Assembly: GCA_030427705.1 (NCBI GenBank)
Contig: JAUIBR010000009.1
Span: forward strand, 105,569-169,568
Source of the DNA: a bacterium
Lineage (GTDB): Bacteria > Myxococcota_A > Bradymonadia > Bradymonadales > Bradymonadaceae
Direction: 5' to 3'
Length of the DNA stretch: 64,000 nucleotides
Below, in pieces: positions 17,949 to 26,107 of the stretch; positions within the stretch are counted from its first letter, which is position 1, and each line of letters opens with the position of its first letter. A model generated the notes under the pieces. The model had not been told where the DNA came from and did no database searches. It saw nothing but the letters and a program-made list of their open reading frames with translations. The position numbers were made by a program, and so were the translations under genes.

Positions 17949-20054
17949 ATGATGAAACGTACTGCATATACAACGTTGGCCATTGGTCTGCTGCTTCTCT
18001 CGGGCTGCAGTCTGCGCTTTGATTTCACGGAATGTGAATCGGACGCAGATTGTCGGCAATTCAACACCGATACGGTGACCTACACCTGTCAGTCCGAATC
18101 CTGTCAGCCCGGCACGGTCGAACCAGAGTGCGAGACGGATGAGGATTGTACCGAGGCTCCGAACACGTCGTGTGAAGCCAATATGTGCGTCGACCCGAAC
18201 GCGAATAACACGAACAACAACAACGACATGGGAACGAACAACATGAACGACATGAACATGTCGGACATGGATTCGGATATGAATGATATGTCGACGATGT
18301 GTTCGACACGCGCCGACTGTCCTGCAGGAGACGTGTGTGTTGCCGGCATTTGCGAGACAGGCACCAGCTGCAACGACAACGGCGCCTGCACAGGCTCCGA
18401 GCTTTGTGTTGATGGTGTGTGTGTCAACGCAAACAGCGATGAATGCACAATGACCGACGTCAATCGGCCAAACATTGAGTGGCCATACGCAGGCGGCGAC
18501 GAAGATATCCGCGGAATTGACGACTATGTGGTTTTGGGAACGATCCTGCCGATGTCCATCCCTTCGATTGGACCGCCACTATCGAACTCGATCCAGCTCG
18601 CAATCGACGAAATCACCCGTGACAATAATGGACTTCCGGGCGGACGACGGATCATCTGGGTCAACTGTAACGACCAGGGCGACCGTACCCTCGCCGCTCG
18701 AGCGGCGTCACACCTTGCGTACAACTTGAACTCGCCAGCCATCATTGGACCGTTGTTCTCGTCAGCATTCATCGGGGTGGTCACGGATGTCAGCCGCGAC
18801 GCCAACGTGTTCACGATCACGCCGTCGGCGACCGCGGACTCGATTACTACGCTTCAAGACGACAATCTGGCGTGGCGGACGATTGCACCTGACCGAATCC
18901 AAGCAAACGCGTTTGCGGGCCGAATTCAAGAGCTGCAAGCAGGCGGGGCACAGCGCCCTGTCGTCTTCATCAAGAACGATGCGTACGGAAACGGGCTTTA
19001 TGCTCAGTTGAACCCAAGCCTGCAAGCCATCGTTGGCGGTGCAAACATCAAAGCAATCCTCTACGCCGACCCGGCTAGCGGCAACTTTGACGCCGCGGAA
19101 GTGACACGAGTTGTGGGTGAGGCTGCTGCACACAATCCAAACCTTCTTATCTTCCTTGGAACCGATGAAACGGCGAATATTGCGCTCGGCTACTACTCGA
19201 ACGTTTCCCCGACAGCGTCATTGTTCAGCCACGGCGGTTCGACGACCCTGCCTTCGATTCCAACGCAAAACGAAGCTCTTGAGCCATTCGCAAAAGGCAT
19301 CGGTCAGAACATCTTCGACCCGACGAACTTCCCGATCTATCAGCAACGGTTCAATGTGGCGTTCCCGAACGAGCCGCCGCTGACCATCTCGACCATCACG
19401 TACGATGCGACCATCACGACCCTCTTGGGGATGGCAGCAGTCGACGAAAGCGAAGAAATCACTGGCGACAAAATCGCGACCAACATGGCTCGCCTCGCCG
19501 ACAAAGACGGAACCCGCGTCAGCTACCAGAACCCGACGTTCATCGCGCAAGGTATTGCTGAGCTCGCGGCGGGCAGAAACATCGACTACCTCGGTGTTTC
19601 CGGAGAAGTCGACTTCGATACCAACGGTGACGTGCGGCAAGACTTCCTTGGATTGGGTACGATTAAAGACCAGAACAACCAGTGGCAGCTTGTTCCTGAG
19701 CGAATCTACGCACTCGCCCCTGGCCAAGACGTTGGGATGTGGTTCGATTTCTGCGGTGCGAACTCGCCGAATCCAACGATGCCAAACGATTGCGGATTCC
19801 CCGGGTCTGGACGAACCTGCCAGGACACCGGTCGCGCAGAGATTTGCTTGGACCTCTGTGACCCAGCAAACAACCCGCCCACGAGCACATGCTCGACTGG
19901 CCTGACGTGTGTGCCAGACATGGCGATGCCGACCGTGGGTGCGTGTGCGCCGGTCCAACGCTGTGATCCAGCCACGAACCCTCCGCAATCGACGTGTCCG
20001 AACGGGCAAGTCTGCGCCAATATCGGCGCGACTGGAGTCTGCGTGACTCCTTAA
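17949..20054 (+). CDS. Lipoprotein with Cys-rich modules and a leucine-binding-type periplasmic domain
   Basis: The lipobox is at Cys20 (LLSGC). Residues 25-170 hold short disulfide-rich repeats of the form C-x5-DC..C..C, an Asn-rich patch and an Asp-Met-rich patch. From about residue 195 the protein matches the branched-chain amino-acid type periplasmic-binding fold (VVLGTILPMSIPSIGPPLSN, IIGPLFSSAFIGVVTDVS, FIKNDAYGNGLYAQL). The tail again carries Cys-rich repeats (CDPANNPPTSTCSTGLTC, CDPATNPPQSTCPNGQVC). No ABC permease or ATPase is nearby, so it may be a surface receptor or sensor instead of a transporter subunit. The ATG at 17949 is used; Met at 17952 is equally possible. Confidence 0.85.
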   Translation: MMKRTAYTTLAIGLLLLSGCSLRFDFTECESDADCRQFNTDTVTYTCQSESCQPGTVEPECETDEDCTEAPNTSCEANMCVDPNANNTNNNNDMGTNNMNDMNMSDMDSDMNDMSTMCSTRADCPAGDVCVAGICETGTSCNDNGACTGSELCVDGVCVNANSDECTMTDVNRPNIEWPYAGGDEDIRGIDDYVVLGTILPMSIPSIGPPLSNSIQLAIDEITRDNNGLPGGRRIIWVNCNDQGDRTLAARAASHLAYNLNSPAIIGPLFSSAFIGVVTDVSRDANVFTITPSATADSITTLQDDNLAWRTIAPDRIQANAFAGRIQELQAGGAQRPVVFIKNDAYGNGLYAQLNPSLQAIVGGANIKAILYADPASGNFDAAEVTRVVGEAAAHNPNLLIFLGTDETANIALGYYSNVSPTASLFSHGGSTTLPSIPTQNEALEPFAKGIGQNIFDPTNFPIYQQRFNVAFPNEPPLTISTITYDATITTLLGMAAVDESEEITGDKIATNMARLADKDGTRVSYQNPTFIAQGIAELAAGRNIDYLGVSGEVDFDTNGDVRQDFLGLGTIKDQNNQWQLVPERIYALAPGQDVGMWFDFCGANSPNPTMPNDCGFPGSGRTCQDTGRAEICLDLCDPANNPPTSTCSTGLTCVPDMAMPTVGACAPVQRCDPATNPPQSTCPNGQVCANIGATGVCVTP

Positions 20055-20098
20055 GACGCCAAGGCGCTCAAGCCTTGACGAATGTGGGTTCAAATCGC

Positions 20099-20127
20099 AA
20101 GGTGCCGCTCGGCACCTTTTCTTTTTT
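20099..20127 (+). terminator. Rho-independent terminator or rph leader hairpin
   Basis: AAGGTGCC pairs perfectly with GGCACCTT around a GCTC loop and is followed by TTTTCTTTTTT. It is a textbook intrinsic terminator for the upstream lipoprotein gene. The ATG of rph lies only 13 bases past the T-run, so rph transcription must either read through this hairpin or start within it. Confidence 0.9.
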
Positions 20128-20139
20128 CCAGGAATCCAC

Positions 20140-20886
20140 ATGCGACACGACGGACGTCAACCTAATGAACTTCGGCCAATCTCCATCCAGACCGACTTTA
20201 CGGACCAACCGGAAAGCTCCGTTCTGATTCGCTGTGGCAACACCATCGTGTGGTGTGCTGCGAGCGTCGAAGAGAAGCAACCACGCTGGATGGACCGTGA
20301 TTCGCAGAAGGGCTGGATCACCGCTGAATACAACATGGCGCCAGCCTCAACGTCGCCACGCTCAAGCCGCGAGGGACGGCGGCGCAATGTGGGCGGGCGC
20401 ACTATGGAGATTCAGCGTCTCATCGGACGCAGCTTGCGGGCGGTAGCCGACCTTGATGCGCTGGGACCACGCACGATCAACCTGGATTGCGAAGTGCTGC
20501 AGGCAGATGGTGGCACACGCACAACCTCGATCACGGGCGCATTCGTGGCGCTTGCTCAGGCCTGCGACAAGCTCGTCGATATCGGAATCATCGACCGGAT
20601 TCCGGTCACGGCGACCGTCGCTGCGGTCAGCTGCGGAATCGTGGATGGCAAGGCGCTGCTTGACCTTCCGTACGTCGAGGACGTGGCGGCCGCGGTCGAT
20701 ATGAATGTGGTCATGACCGGAAAAGGTCGATTCATCGAAGTTCAGGGCACCGGCGAGGAAGCAACCTACAGCCGTGAAGAACTGAACATGCTCCTGGAGC
20801 TTGCCGGAGAAGGCATCGATGAGCTGACCAAACTGCAGAAAGAAGCGCTGGGTGACTCAGCTGCTATCCAGAAGCTGTTCTCATGA
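20140..20886 (+). CDS. rph: Ribonuclease PH
   Basis: RNase PH is a phosphorolytic 3'-to-5' exoribonuclease that trims tRNA 3' ends. The 248-residue sequence carries the family blocks GWITAEYNMAPAST, GGRTMEIQRLIGRSLRA, LDCEVLQADGGTRTTSITGA and VVMTGKGRFIEVQGTGEEA, covering the phosphate and RNA-binding sites. Length and order are normal. AGGA lies before the ATG. The gene directly follows a strong hairpin with a T-run and overlaps the DUF423 gene downstream by four bases, making it the first gene of a coupled cluster of four. Confidence 0.96.
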   Translation: MRHDGRQPNELRPISIQTDFTDQPESSVLIRCGNTIVWCAASVEEKQPRWMDRDSQKGWITAEYNMAPASTSPRSSREGRRRNVGGRTMEIQRLIGRSLRAVADLDALGPRTINLDCEVLQADGGTRTTSITGAFVALAQACDKLVDIGIIDRIPVTATVAAVSCGIVDGKALLDLPYVEDVAAAVDMNVVMTGKGRFIEVQGTGEEATYSREELNMLLELAGEGIDELTKLQKEALGDSAAIQKLFS

Positions 20887-21251
20887 AAGTCTTTGTCGTC
20901 ATCGGGTGCGTCTTCGGCTTACTGAGCGTCGCCCTTGGTGCGTTCGGCGCCCACGGCCTGCAGGAACGAGTCGAACCCCGGATGATTGAGATCTGGGAAA
21001 CGGCGGCGCGCTATCAGATGTATCACGCATTGGCGCTCTTTGCGGTTGGGTGGGTCATGCAACAGACCCAACACACGGGCGCGACCGTTGCCGGTTGGAG
21101 CTTTGTTGCCGGAACGCTTATCTTCTCCGGGTCCCTTTATGTGATGGTGTTGACCGGGACGAAATGGCTTGGAGCAATCACACCTATTGGAGGAACAGCG
21201 ATGATCGTGGGTTGGGTCGCGCTGATGATTGCGGTGGCGAAGGGGTTTTGA
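20883..21251 (+). CDS. DUF423 family small membrane protein
   Basis: The 122-residue protein has four membrane helices and the DUF423 (YgdD/YwdK) signature: LGAFGAHGLQ near the N-terminus, then TAARYQMYHALALFAVG, and ending in a WLGAITPIGGTAMIVGW helix. The molecular function of the family is not established. It overlaps rph by four bases (ATGA), and its own stop shares one base with the ATG of the following lipoprotein gene, so it is translated as part of the same coupled unit. Confidence 0.9.
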   Translation: MKVFVVIGCVFGLLSVALGAFGAHGLQERVEPRMIEIWETAARYQMYHALALFAVGWVMQQTQHTGATVAGWSFVAGTLIFSGSLYVMVLTGTKWLGAITPIGGTAMIVGWVALMIAVAKGF

Positions 21252-22120
21252 TGCGCCTTTGGGTGGTAATGTTGGCGGTCCTCGCCACGGGATGCGTCGA
21301 TGGCACGCTCGATAAACCACAACCTCCAGAAGTTACCGCGACGGTCGGGGACTTTCGTAATCCTCCCGGCCAATTGACCAGCTCGGTTGCCGATGAAGCA
21401 GTCGATGTGCTTGTCGCGACCTGGGGCCCTGTGTGCGGTTGGGATTCTAATGAAACAGGACCGCTGTGCGATAGCCCCGAATCCTGCGCAATCGTTCGGT
21501 GCGATTTGATTCAATTGGTGGACGACCTTGTCGGGATTGCCATCTATTTTTCCGACAAAGGCAGCGAAGACGACTTGCCCGAAGGGGTTGAGCCGCCGCC
21601 GTCTGCTGCCCCCGCAAAAACCAAAGTGAAACGGTCTGAGGGTTTCGGGAGTTTTTCCAAGACGTGCCCAGGCTATGGTTCGGGAGACCGCACCAATCCA
21701 GAAAACGGAACGCTTTCTGTGAATGCGGGATTCACAAACGGCGGCCTCGACCGCACGGTTTGGGGCAGTTTCGACCGCTGCCAGTACACGACTAGCCCGC
21801 TCGGAGGCATCACGATCGACGGAAACGTCGTGGTCGATGTGGAAGACTCGGCACCAGGAGGCGGCGCGGAACAACAAATGATCATCGTGCTCGATGCTGT
21901 GTACGAAGGCTTTGGGGCCGAACCCCAACACGCAATAGGCGCGTTACGGCGCAACTACGAAGACGAATCCATCGAGGTGCTCCTTCCGAGCAACGGCGGA
22001 GGCATTCTCTATTACATCACTCCCGAGGGCATGGGGTTCCGAACATTCGACTCACTGTACGAGTGCCGCTTCAACGAAAAAGTCTGCACCACAGAAAGCG
22101 GCGAGGAGCTGCGATGGTGA
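21251..22120 (+). CDS. Lipoprotein of unknown function
   Basis: The start is set at the ATG at 21251, which overlaps the DUF423 stop (TGATG) and gives a lipoprotein signal with Cys15 (LATGCVDG). Longer readings upstream lie inside the DUF423 gene. The 289-residue protein has several cysteines that could pair (CGWDSNETGPLC, ESCAIVRC, KTCPGYG) and beta-rich segments in the second half. I recognise no family. Its 3' end overlaps the following outer-membrane protein gene by seven bases, which suggests a pair of surface components. Confidence 0.75.
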   Translation: MRLWVVMLAVLATGCVDGTLDKPQPPEVTATVGDFRNPPGQLTSSVADEAVDVLVATWGPVCGWDSNETGPLCDSPESCAIVRCDLIQLVDDLVGIAIYFSDKGSEDDLPEGVEPPPSAAPAKTKVKRSEGFGSFSKTCPGYGSGDRTNPENGTLSVNAGFTNGGLDRTVWGSFDRCQYTTSPLGGITIDGNVVVDVEDSAPGGGAEQQMIIVLDAVYEGFGAEPQHAIGALRRNYEDESIEVLLPSNGGGILYYITPEGMGFRTFDSLYECRFNEKVCTTESGEELRW

Positions 22121-22953
22121 GATTCATCACACTCTTGGTGGTCCTGAGCACAGTTTTCCCCACAACCATCTGGGCGCAAACACCAGCGATTGCCGCTGAA
22201 TCAACGTCCAGAACCGCACCACTCCCCACCCAACGGACCGCGCGCACACTGGCCCAGAATGAATGGCTGGTTGGACTCTGGCGAACGCAATACGGCTTGC
22301 TTGAATCACTCGATGTCGGGACGTATCAACTCTATCTGGCTCTGGGCATGCCAAACGCTTTCATCCGGCATGCGTTCTGGGAGAACGACAAGCACGCCGT
22401 GTCACTGAACGTGGATGCTTTCTATCTCGATTCTGACTTTCTGTGGCTTTACGGCGACGAAGCGAGCGCGTTCTGGGCGTTGCTCATTCCGATCGAGTTT
22501 CGAACCACGATTGCCGCAAGCGACCAACTCTTTCTGACGTTTGGTGTGGACGTGACGCTTGCGCGCGGTGAAGGCCAAGTCGATGGCGACACCACGCAGG
22601 GGTTGGCCGCCGCGCAACAGCTGATCCTGCCGCTCACAGTAGAATGGGAGTTTTCGCAGCGTTATCTCGTCGGATTGCATATGAAATACTCCCCGTTCGC
22701 AGAGCTCGTGGGCGAAGGCGACACCACGGTGCAAATCGACCCCACCACGCGAGCCGACATTCAGGCAGCCGGTGCGGTCGACCCCCAAGCATACGACCAC
22801 GCATTTTCAGCCATCGCATATGTTCTTTTCCGCTGGGAGACCTTCAACCTTCGGGTCGGCGGGGGATGGGGGTCGCTTTCGTTGCCTGGCCTCAACCTGA
22901 TGGCCGCCAACCGCATGCCACTGGTCGATTTTGACCTGTTCTGGCGATTCTAG
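22114..22953 (+). CDS. Putative outer-membrane beta-barrel protein
   Basis: From the ATG at 22114 the protein (279 residues) starts with a signal peptide ending at IWAQT (about residue 21). The rest is rich in alternating aromatic strands (WLVGLWRTQYGLLESLDVG, FNLRVGGGWGSLSL) and ends FDLFWRF with a C-terminal Phe, typical of barrels assembled by BAM. It overlaps the lipoprotein gene by seven bases and is the last gene of the rph cluster. Its family and substrate are not recognisable. Confidence 0.75.
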   Translation: MVRFITLLVVLSTVFPTTIWAQTPAIAAESTSRTAPLPTQRTARTLAQNEWLVGLWRTQYGLLESLDVGTYQLYLALGMPNAFIRHAFWENDKHAVSLNVDAFYLDSDFLWLYGDEASAFWALLIPIEFRTTIAASDQLFLTFGVDVTLARGEGQVDGDTTQGLAAAQQLILPLTVEWEFSQRYLVGLHMKYSPFAELVGEGDTTVQIDPTTRADIQAAGAVDPQAYDHAFSAIAYVLFRWETFNLRVGGGWGSLSLPGLNLMAANRMPLVDFDLFWRF

Positions 22954-23021
22954 CCGGTGACAATTGACATAGATGGCGTTGAGCGCTTTATTGACCGCCG
23001 TGAACATGAATCGGAGGCATC

Positions 23022-23528
23022 ATGATAGCAGCACCCATCAACTTTAAGGCGTGGATTGAAGAGAACCGCGAACTTCTGAAACCACCTGTTGGCAACAAGA
23101 AGATCTGGACGGACACCGAAATGGACGTGTTCATCGTCGGCGGCCCAAATCAGCGCAAAGACTACCACATCAACCCGAAGGAAGAGTTCTTCTACATGAT
23201 CGAAGGCGACATGACGCTGAAGGTTGTGGACAACGGAGAGCACAAAGACATTCCGATTCGGGAGGGTGAAATCTACCTCCTCAAAGGCAATATCCCGCAC
23301 TCACCACAGCGTGAGGCCAACACCGTCGGGCTCGTCATCGAGTACAAGCGCGACGAAGGTCAGCACGACGGACTGCGCTGGTACTGCGACGAATGCGGAG
23401 AAGTTCTCCACGAAGAGAGCTTCCAGCTCGTCGATATCGTCGGTCAGCTCAAGCAAGCGATTCAAGACTTCAACGCCAGCGATGAGTTGCGCACCTGCAA
23501 TAACTGCGGCGCTTACCTCGAAGTCTAG
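23022..23528 (+). CDS. nbaC: 3-hydroxyanthranilate 3,4-dioxygenase
   Basis: The enzyme cleaves 3-hydroxyanthranilate to 2-amino-3-carboxymuconate 6-semialdehyde in tryptophan/kynurenine degradation. The 168-residue cupin has the iron ligands His49, Glu55 and His93 (DYHINPKEEFFYMIEGD, GNIPHSPQR), and Arg45 and Arg97 in the positions known to hold substrate. The bacterial-type C-terminal rubredoxin-like site is intact with Cys122, Cys125, Cys159 and Cys162. GGAGG precedes the ATG. The gene for the next pathway enzyme follows 32 bases downstream, so they form an operon. Confidence 0.96.
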   Translation: MIAAPINFKAWIEENRELLKPPVGNKKIWTDTEMDVFIVGGPNQRKDYHINPKEEFFYMIEGDMTLKVVDNGEHKDIPIREGEIYLLKGNIPHSPQREANTVGLVIEYKRDEGQHDGLRWYCDECGEVLHEESFQLVDIVGQLKQAIQDFNASDELRTCNNCGAYLEV

Positions 23529-23560
23529 GTCCCAAATTCGCCTCTGGTGCGGAGCACACT

Positions 23561-24619
23561 GTGAAAATCGATATCCACGCCCACATTCTCCCGGATGGTT
23601 GGCCTGATCTGCGCGAGCGCTACGGCTATGGCGGATTCATCCAACTCGAAGTCGAGGCAGATTGCGGCAAGATGATGAAGGAGGGCGAGCTCTTCCGAAT
23701 TGTCGATCCGAATCTCTGGGACCCCGAGACCCGTATTCGCGAATGTGACGCTGACCGCGTGGACGTCCAGGTGTTGAGCACCGTGCCGGTCATGTTCTCG
23801 TACTGGGCCGATCCGGAAGATTGCCTCGACCTCTCGCGCTTTCTGAACGACCACATGTGTTCGGTCGTGGAAAAGCACCCGAAGCGATTTGTCGGATTGG
23901 GCACGGTGCCAATGCAGGCTCCGGAACTGGCCGCCAAAGAGCTTGAGCGCTGCATGAATGAGCTCGGGCTGCGCGGCATCGAGATCGGCACCCACGTCAA
24001 TAACATCAATCTGGACGACCGACGTTTTGACCCGATTTGGGAGACGGCGGAAAAGACCGGCGCGGCGATCTTCGTGCACCCATGGGACATGATGGGAATG
24101 GAGGCCTTGCGTAAATACTGGATGCCCTGGCTCGTCTCCATGCCTGCCGAAACCTCGCGTGCGTTGTGTTCGCTGATGATGGGTGGCGTGTTGGAACGCT
24201 ACCCCGGCGTGAAGTTTGCGTTTGCACATGGCGGCGGCTCATTCCCCGCAACGCTTGGCCGCATCAATCATGGCTTCGAAGTCCGACCCGACCTCTGCCA
24301 AATCGAGACGTCTACCCCACCCAGCGATTTCGTAAGCCATGTCTACTTCGATGCGCTCGTGCATGACGAACGCGCAATGCGCTACCTGATGGAAACGGTG
24401 GGTTATGACCGTATCGCGTTGGGCACGGACTACCCCTTCCCCCTTGGCGAGCATCGGCCCGGCCGGCTAATCGAAAACATGACGATGTTGCCAGGACTCA
24501 AAGAGCGCATGCTCAGTGGCACCGCGCTGGAATGGCTTGGCCTCAATCGCGCAGATTTTGAAACGGAAGCTAGCCGCAAGCACTCCATCGACCTCGGGTC
24601 ACACATCGAGGACGTCTGA
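23561..24619 (+). CDS. nbaD: 2-amino-3-carboxymuconate-6-semialdehyde decarboxylase
   Basis: ACMSD decarboxylates the ring-cleavage product of 3-hydroxyanthranilate, diverting it from quinolinate and NAD synthesis toward 2-aminomuconate semialdehyde and central metabolism. The 352-residue amidohydrolase-fold protein begins MKIDIHAHILP with zinc ligands His6 and His8; His173 (FVHPWD), His223 (FAHGGG) and Asp290 (LGTDYPFP) complete the site. Length fits the family. It follows nbaC and its stop shares one base with the ATG of the cyclase-family gene, giving a compact three-gene catabolic operon. Confidence 0.95.
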   Translation: MKIDIHAHILPDGWPDLRERYGYGGFIQLEVEADCGKMMKEGELFRIVDPNLWDPETRIRECDADRVDVQVLSTVPVMFSYWADPEDCLDLSRFLNDHMCSVVEKHPKRFVGLGTVPMQAPELAAKELERCMNELGLRGIEIGTHVNNINLDDRRFDPIWETAEKTGAAIFVHPWDMMGMEALRKYWMPWLVSMPAETSRALCSLMMGGVLERYPGVKFAFAHGGGSFPATLGRINHGFEVRPDLCQIETSTPPSDFVSHVYFDALVHDERAMRYLMETVGYDRIALGTDYPFPLGEHRPGRLIENMTMLPGLKERMLSGTALEWLGLNRADFETEASRKHSIDLGSHIEDV

Positions 24620-25425
24620 TGAAAGCGACCCTGCACATGCCTCATGGCGACGTAGTGGTCGACCTTTCGACAGGTCGCGACATCTCGACCACGCTTGAGT
24701 TTCACGGCTCGCAGGCAAACGCCTTTGGCCTACCACGCGCAACTGCAGAAGCGTTTCAAGCCGGCCCGTTTGTGGGCGACACACGGGAGGGCGGCAGTGT
24801 GAACTGTGAAACGGTCACCCTCAATCCACATGGAAACGGCACGCACACCGAATGTGTGGGACATATCGTCAATGAACGTGTGCGGGTCAGCGATGTCCTT
24901 GAAGACACGCTGAACTTGGCCCAGATTGTGAGCGTTACGCCCGAAACCCTCGGTGAGTGCGGCGAGTCCTACGATGCGCCACACAAACCGGAGGACCACG
25001 TGGTGACCAAGGCTGCCCTTGTTGCAGCCTGGCACAACACCGAGGGGGTGGACGCGATGATCGTGCGAACGCTCCCAAACTCCGAAGACAAGCGCTATCA
25101 GACGTTTAGCGGCAATAATCCAGTGTTCTTCACAACCGACGCGATGACGTACATCCGCCAGCTGAACGTCAAACATCTGCTGGTGGATTTCCCCAGCGTG
25201 GACCGCGAGGAAGATGGCGGGGTGCTTCCAAACCATCATATTTTCTGGGAAGTGCCGATGGGCACACACGATTTGGTCAATGTTGGGCTTCCCCACACCA
25301 TCACCGAAATGGTGTTTGTTCCCAACGACATCCCCGATGGCGTCTTCGCGCTGACCATCCAAATCCCGGATTTTGCGCTCGATGCAGCGCCGAGCCGGCC
25401 CCGAATTTTCCAATTGGAAAAGTGA
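24619..25425 (+). CDS. Cyclase-family hydrolase, candidate arylformamidase (KynB-like)
   Basis: The 268-residue protein carries the metal-binding motif of the cyclase/KynB family, seen as HGNGTHTECVGH, where His-Gly-x-Gly-Thr-His begins the divalent-metal site. KynB hydrolyses N-formylkynurenine to kynurenine. The family also includes isatin hydrolase and other amidases, so the substrate is inferred from its position directly behind nbaC and nbaD, with a one-base overlap (TGATG). It is somewhat longer than typical KynB (about 210 residues), which leaves the exact reaction open. Genes for tryptophan dioxygenase, kynureninase and kynurenine monooxygenase are not in the window. Confidence 0.75.
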   Translation: MKATLHMPHGDVVVDLSTGRDISTTLEFHGSQANAFGLPRATAEAFQAGPFVGDTREGGSVNCETVTLNPHGNGTHTECVGHIVNERVRVSDVLEDTLNLAQIVSVTPETLGECGESYDAPHKPEDHVVTKAALVAAWHNTEGVDAMIVRTLPNSEDKRYQTFSGNNPVFFTTDAMTYIRQLNVKHLLVDFPSVDREEDGGVLPNHHIFWEVPMGTHDLVNVGLPHTITEMVFVPNDIPDGVFALTIQIPDFALDAAPSRPRIFQLEK

Positions 25426-25484
25426 CAGATTTCGCACTATCGTCGCTACTCACTCAATAAAAGCTGGGCGCTTGAAAGGAGTTC

Positions 25485-26096
25485 ATGATGAAGAATCTCG
25501 CAGGCCTTATTGTTCTTTCTGTTGTGCTGCTGTTTTCGACTCAAGCATTTGCACAATACGGTGGCGTGAAAATCAAAACCGGCAAAGACGGCAGTGCTTC
25601 CGTCGAAACTGGGAACACAAAAGTTGAGACCGGAAAGGATGGCTCGAAGGTCAACACCGAGGGCTCGGAAGTCCAAACCGGAAAAGACGGAACGAGCGTC
25701 AAGGGTAAGAAGGGCAAAAAGGGTAAGAAGGTCAAAAAGACCAGCAAAGATGGTCGTAAGTACAAGACCCACAAGACCATCAACTGCAAAGGCACCCAAA
25801 AAATCCACCTGAAGGGTGTTAAGATCAAGTCGGACAAAGTCGCCGTCAAAGGTCAGGGTACATGCCACATCACGTTGGAAGACTCCGAAATCCAAGGCGG
25901 TACCTGGGGCATCAGCGTGCAGGGTACGGTCGTGTTGACCCTCATCAATTCTGTCGTGCGCGGCAAGAAGGGCGCCGTCAATGCTCAAGGAACGGTGAAA
26001 ATCAACACCACCGATACTGACTTCTACGGCAAAGTTAAGCGCCAGGGCGTCGTTGAGCTGAACGACAAAGGCGGCAATACCTTCAATAAGAAGTAG
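25485..26096 (+). CDS. Secreted Lys-rich repeat protein
   Basis: The 203-residue product has a signal peptide cleaved near AFAQY (residue 24). Residues 28-70 contain three copies of a TGKDGS/T motif separated by V-E-T or V-Q-T strands. A very basic stretch follows (KGKKGKKGKKVKK). The second half is a series of short beta turns (CKGTQKIHLKGVKIK, CHITLEDSEIQGG, VVLTLINSVVRG) resembling a small right-handed beta-helix. AAGGAG precedes the ATG. High Lys content and Gly turns suggest a polyanion-binding surface or matrix protein. I do not recognise a family. Convergent with the TetR gene. Confidence 0.75.
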   Translation: MMKNLAGLIVLSVVLLFSTQAFAQYGGVKIKTGKDGSASVETGNTKVETGKDGSKVNTEGSEVQTGKDGTSVKGKKGKKGKKVKKTSKDGRKYKTHKTINCKGTQKIHLKGVKIKSDKVAVKGQGTCHITLEDSEIQGGTWGISVQGTVVLTLINSVVRGKKGAVNAQGTVKINTTDTDFYGKVKRQGVVELNDKGGNTFNKK

Positions 26097-26107
26097 AGCA
26101 CCCCGTT

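Noticed and set aside
20085..20118. tRNA-like T-arm GGGTTCAAATC before the terminator
   Set aside because: There is no D-arm, anticodon arm or acceptor stem around it; the pairing that follows belongs to the terminator.
19218..20141. Minus-strand open frame opposite the binding-protein lipoprotein
   Set aside because: The plus-strand gene has a clear signal peptide and domain; the antisense frame has neither.
21050..21250. Longer reading of the lipoprotein gene starting inside the DUF423 gene
   Set aside because: It would remove the signal peptide from the N-terminus; the ATG at 21251 gives a proper lipobox and a one-base overlap.
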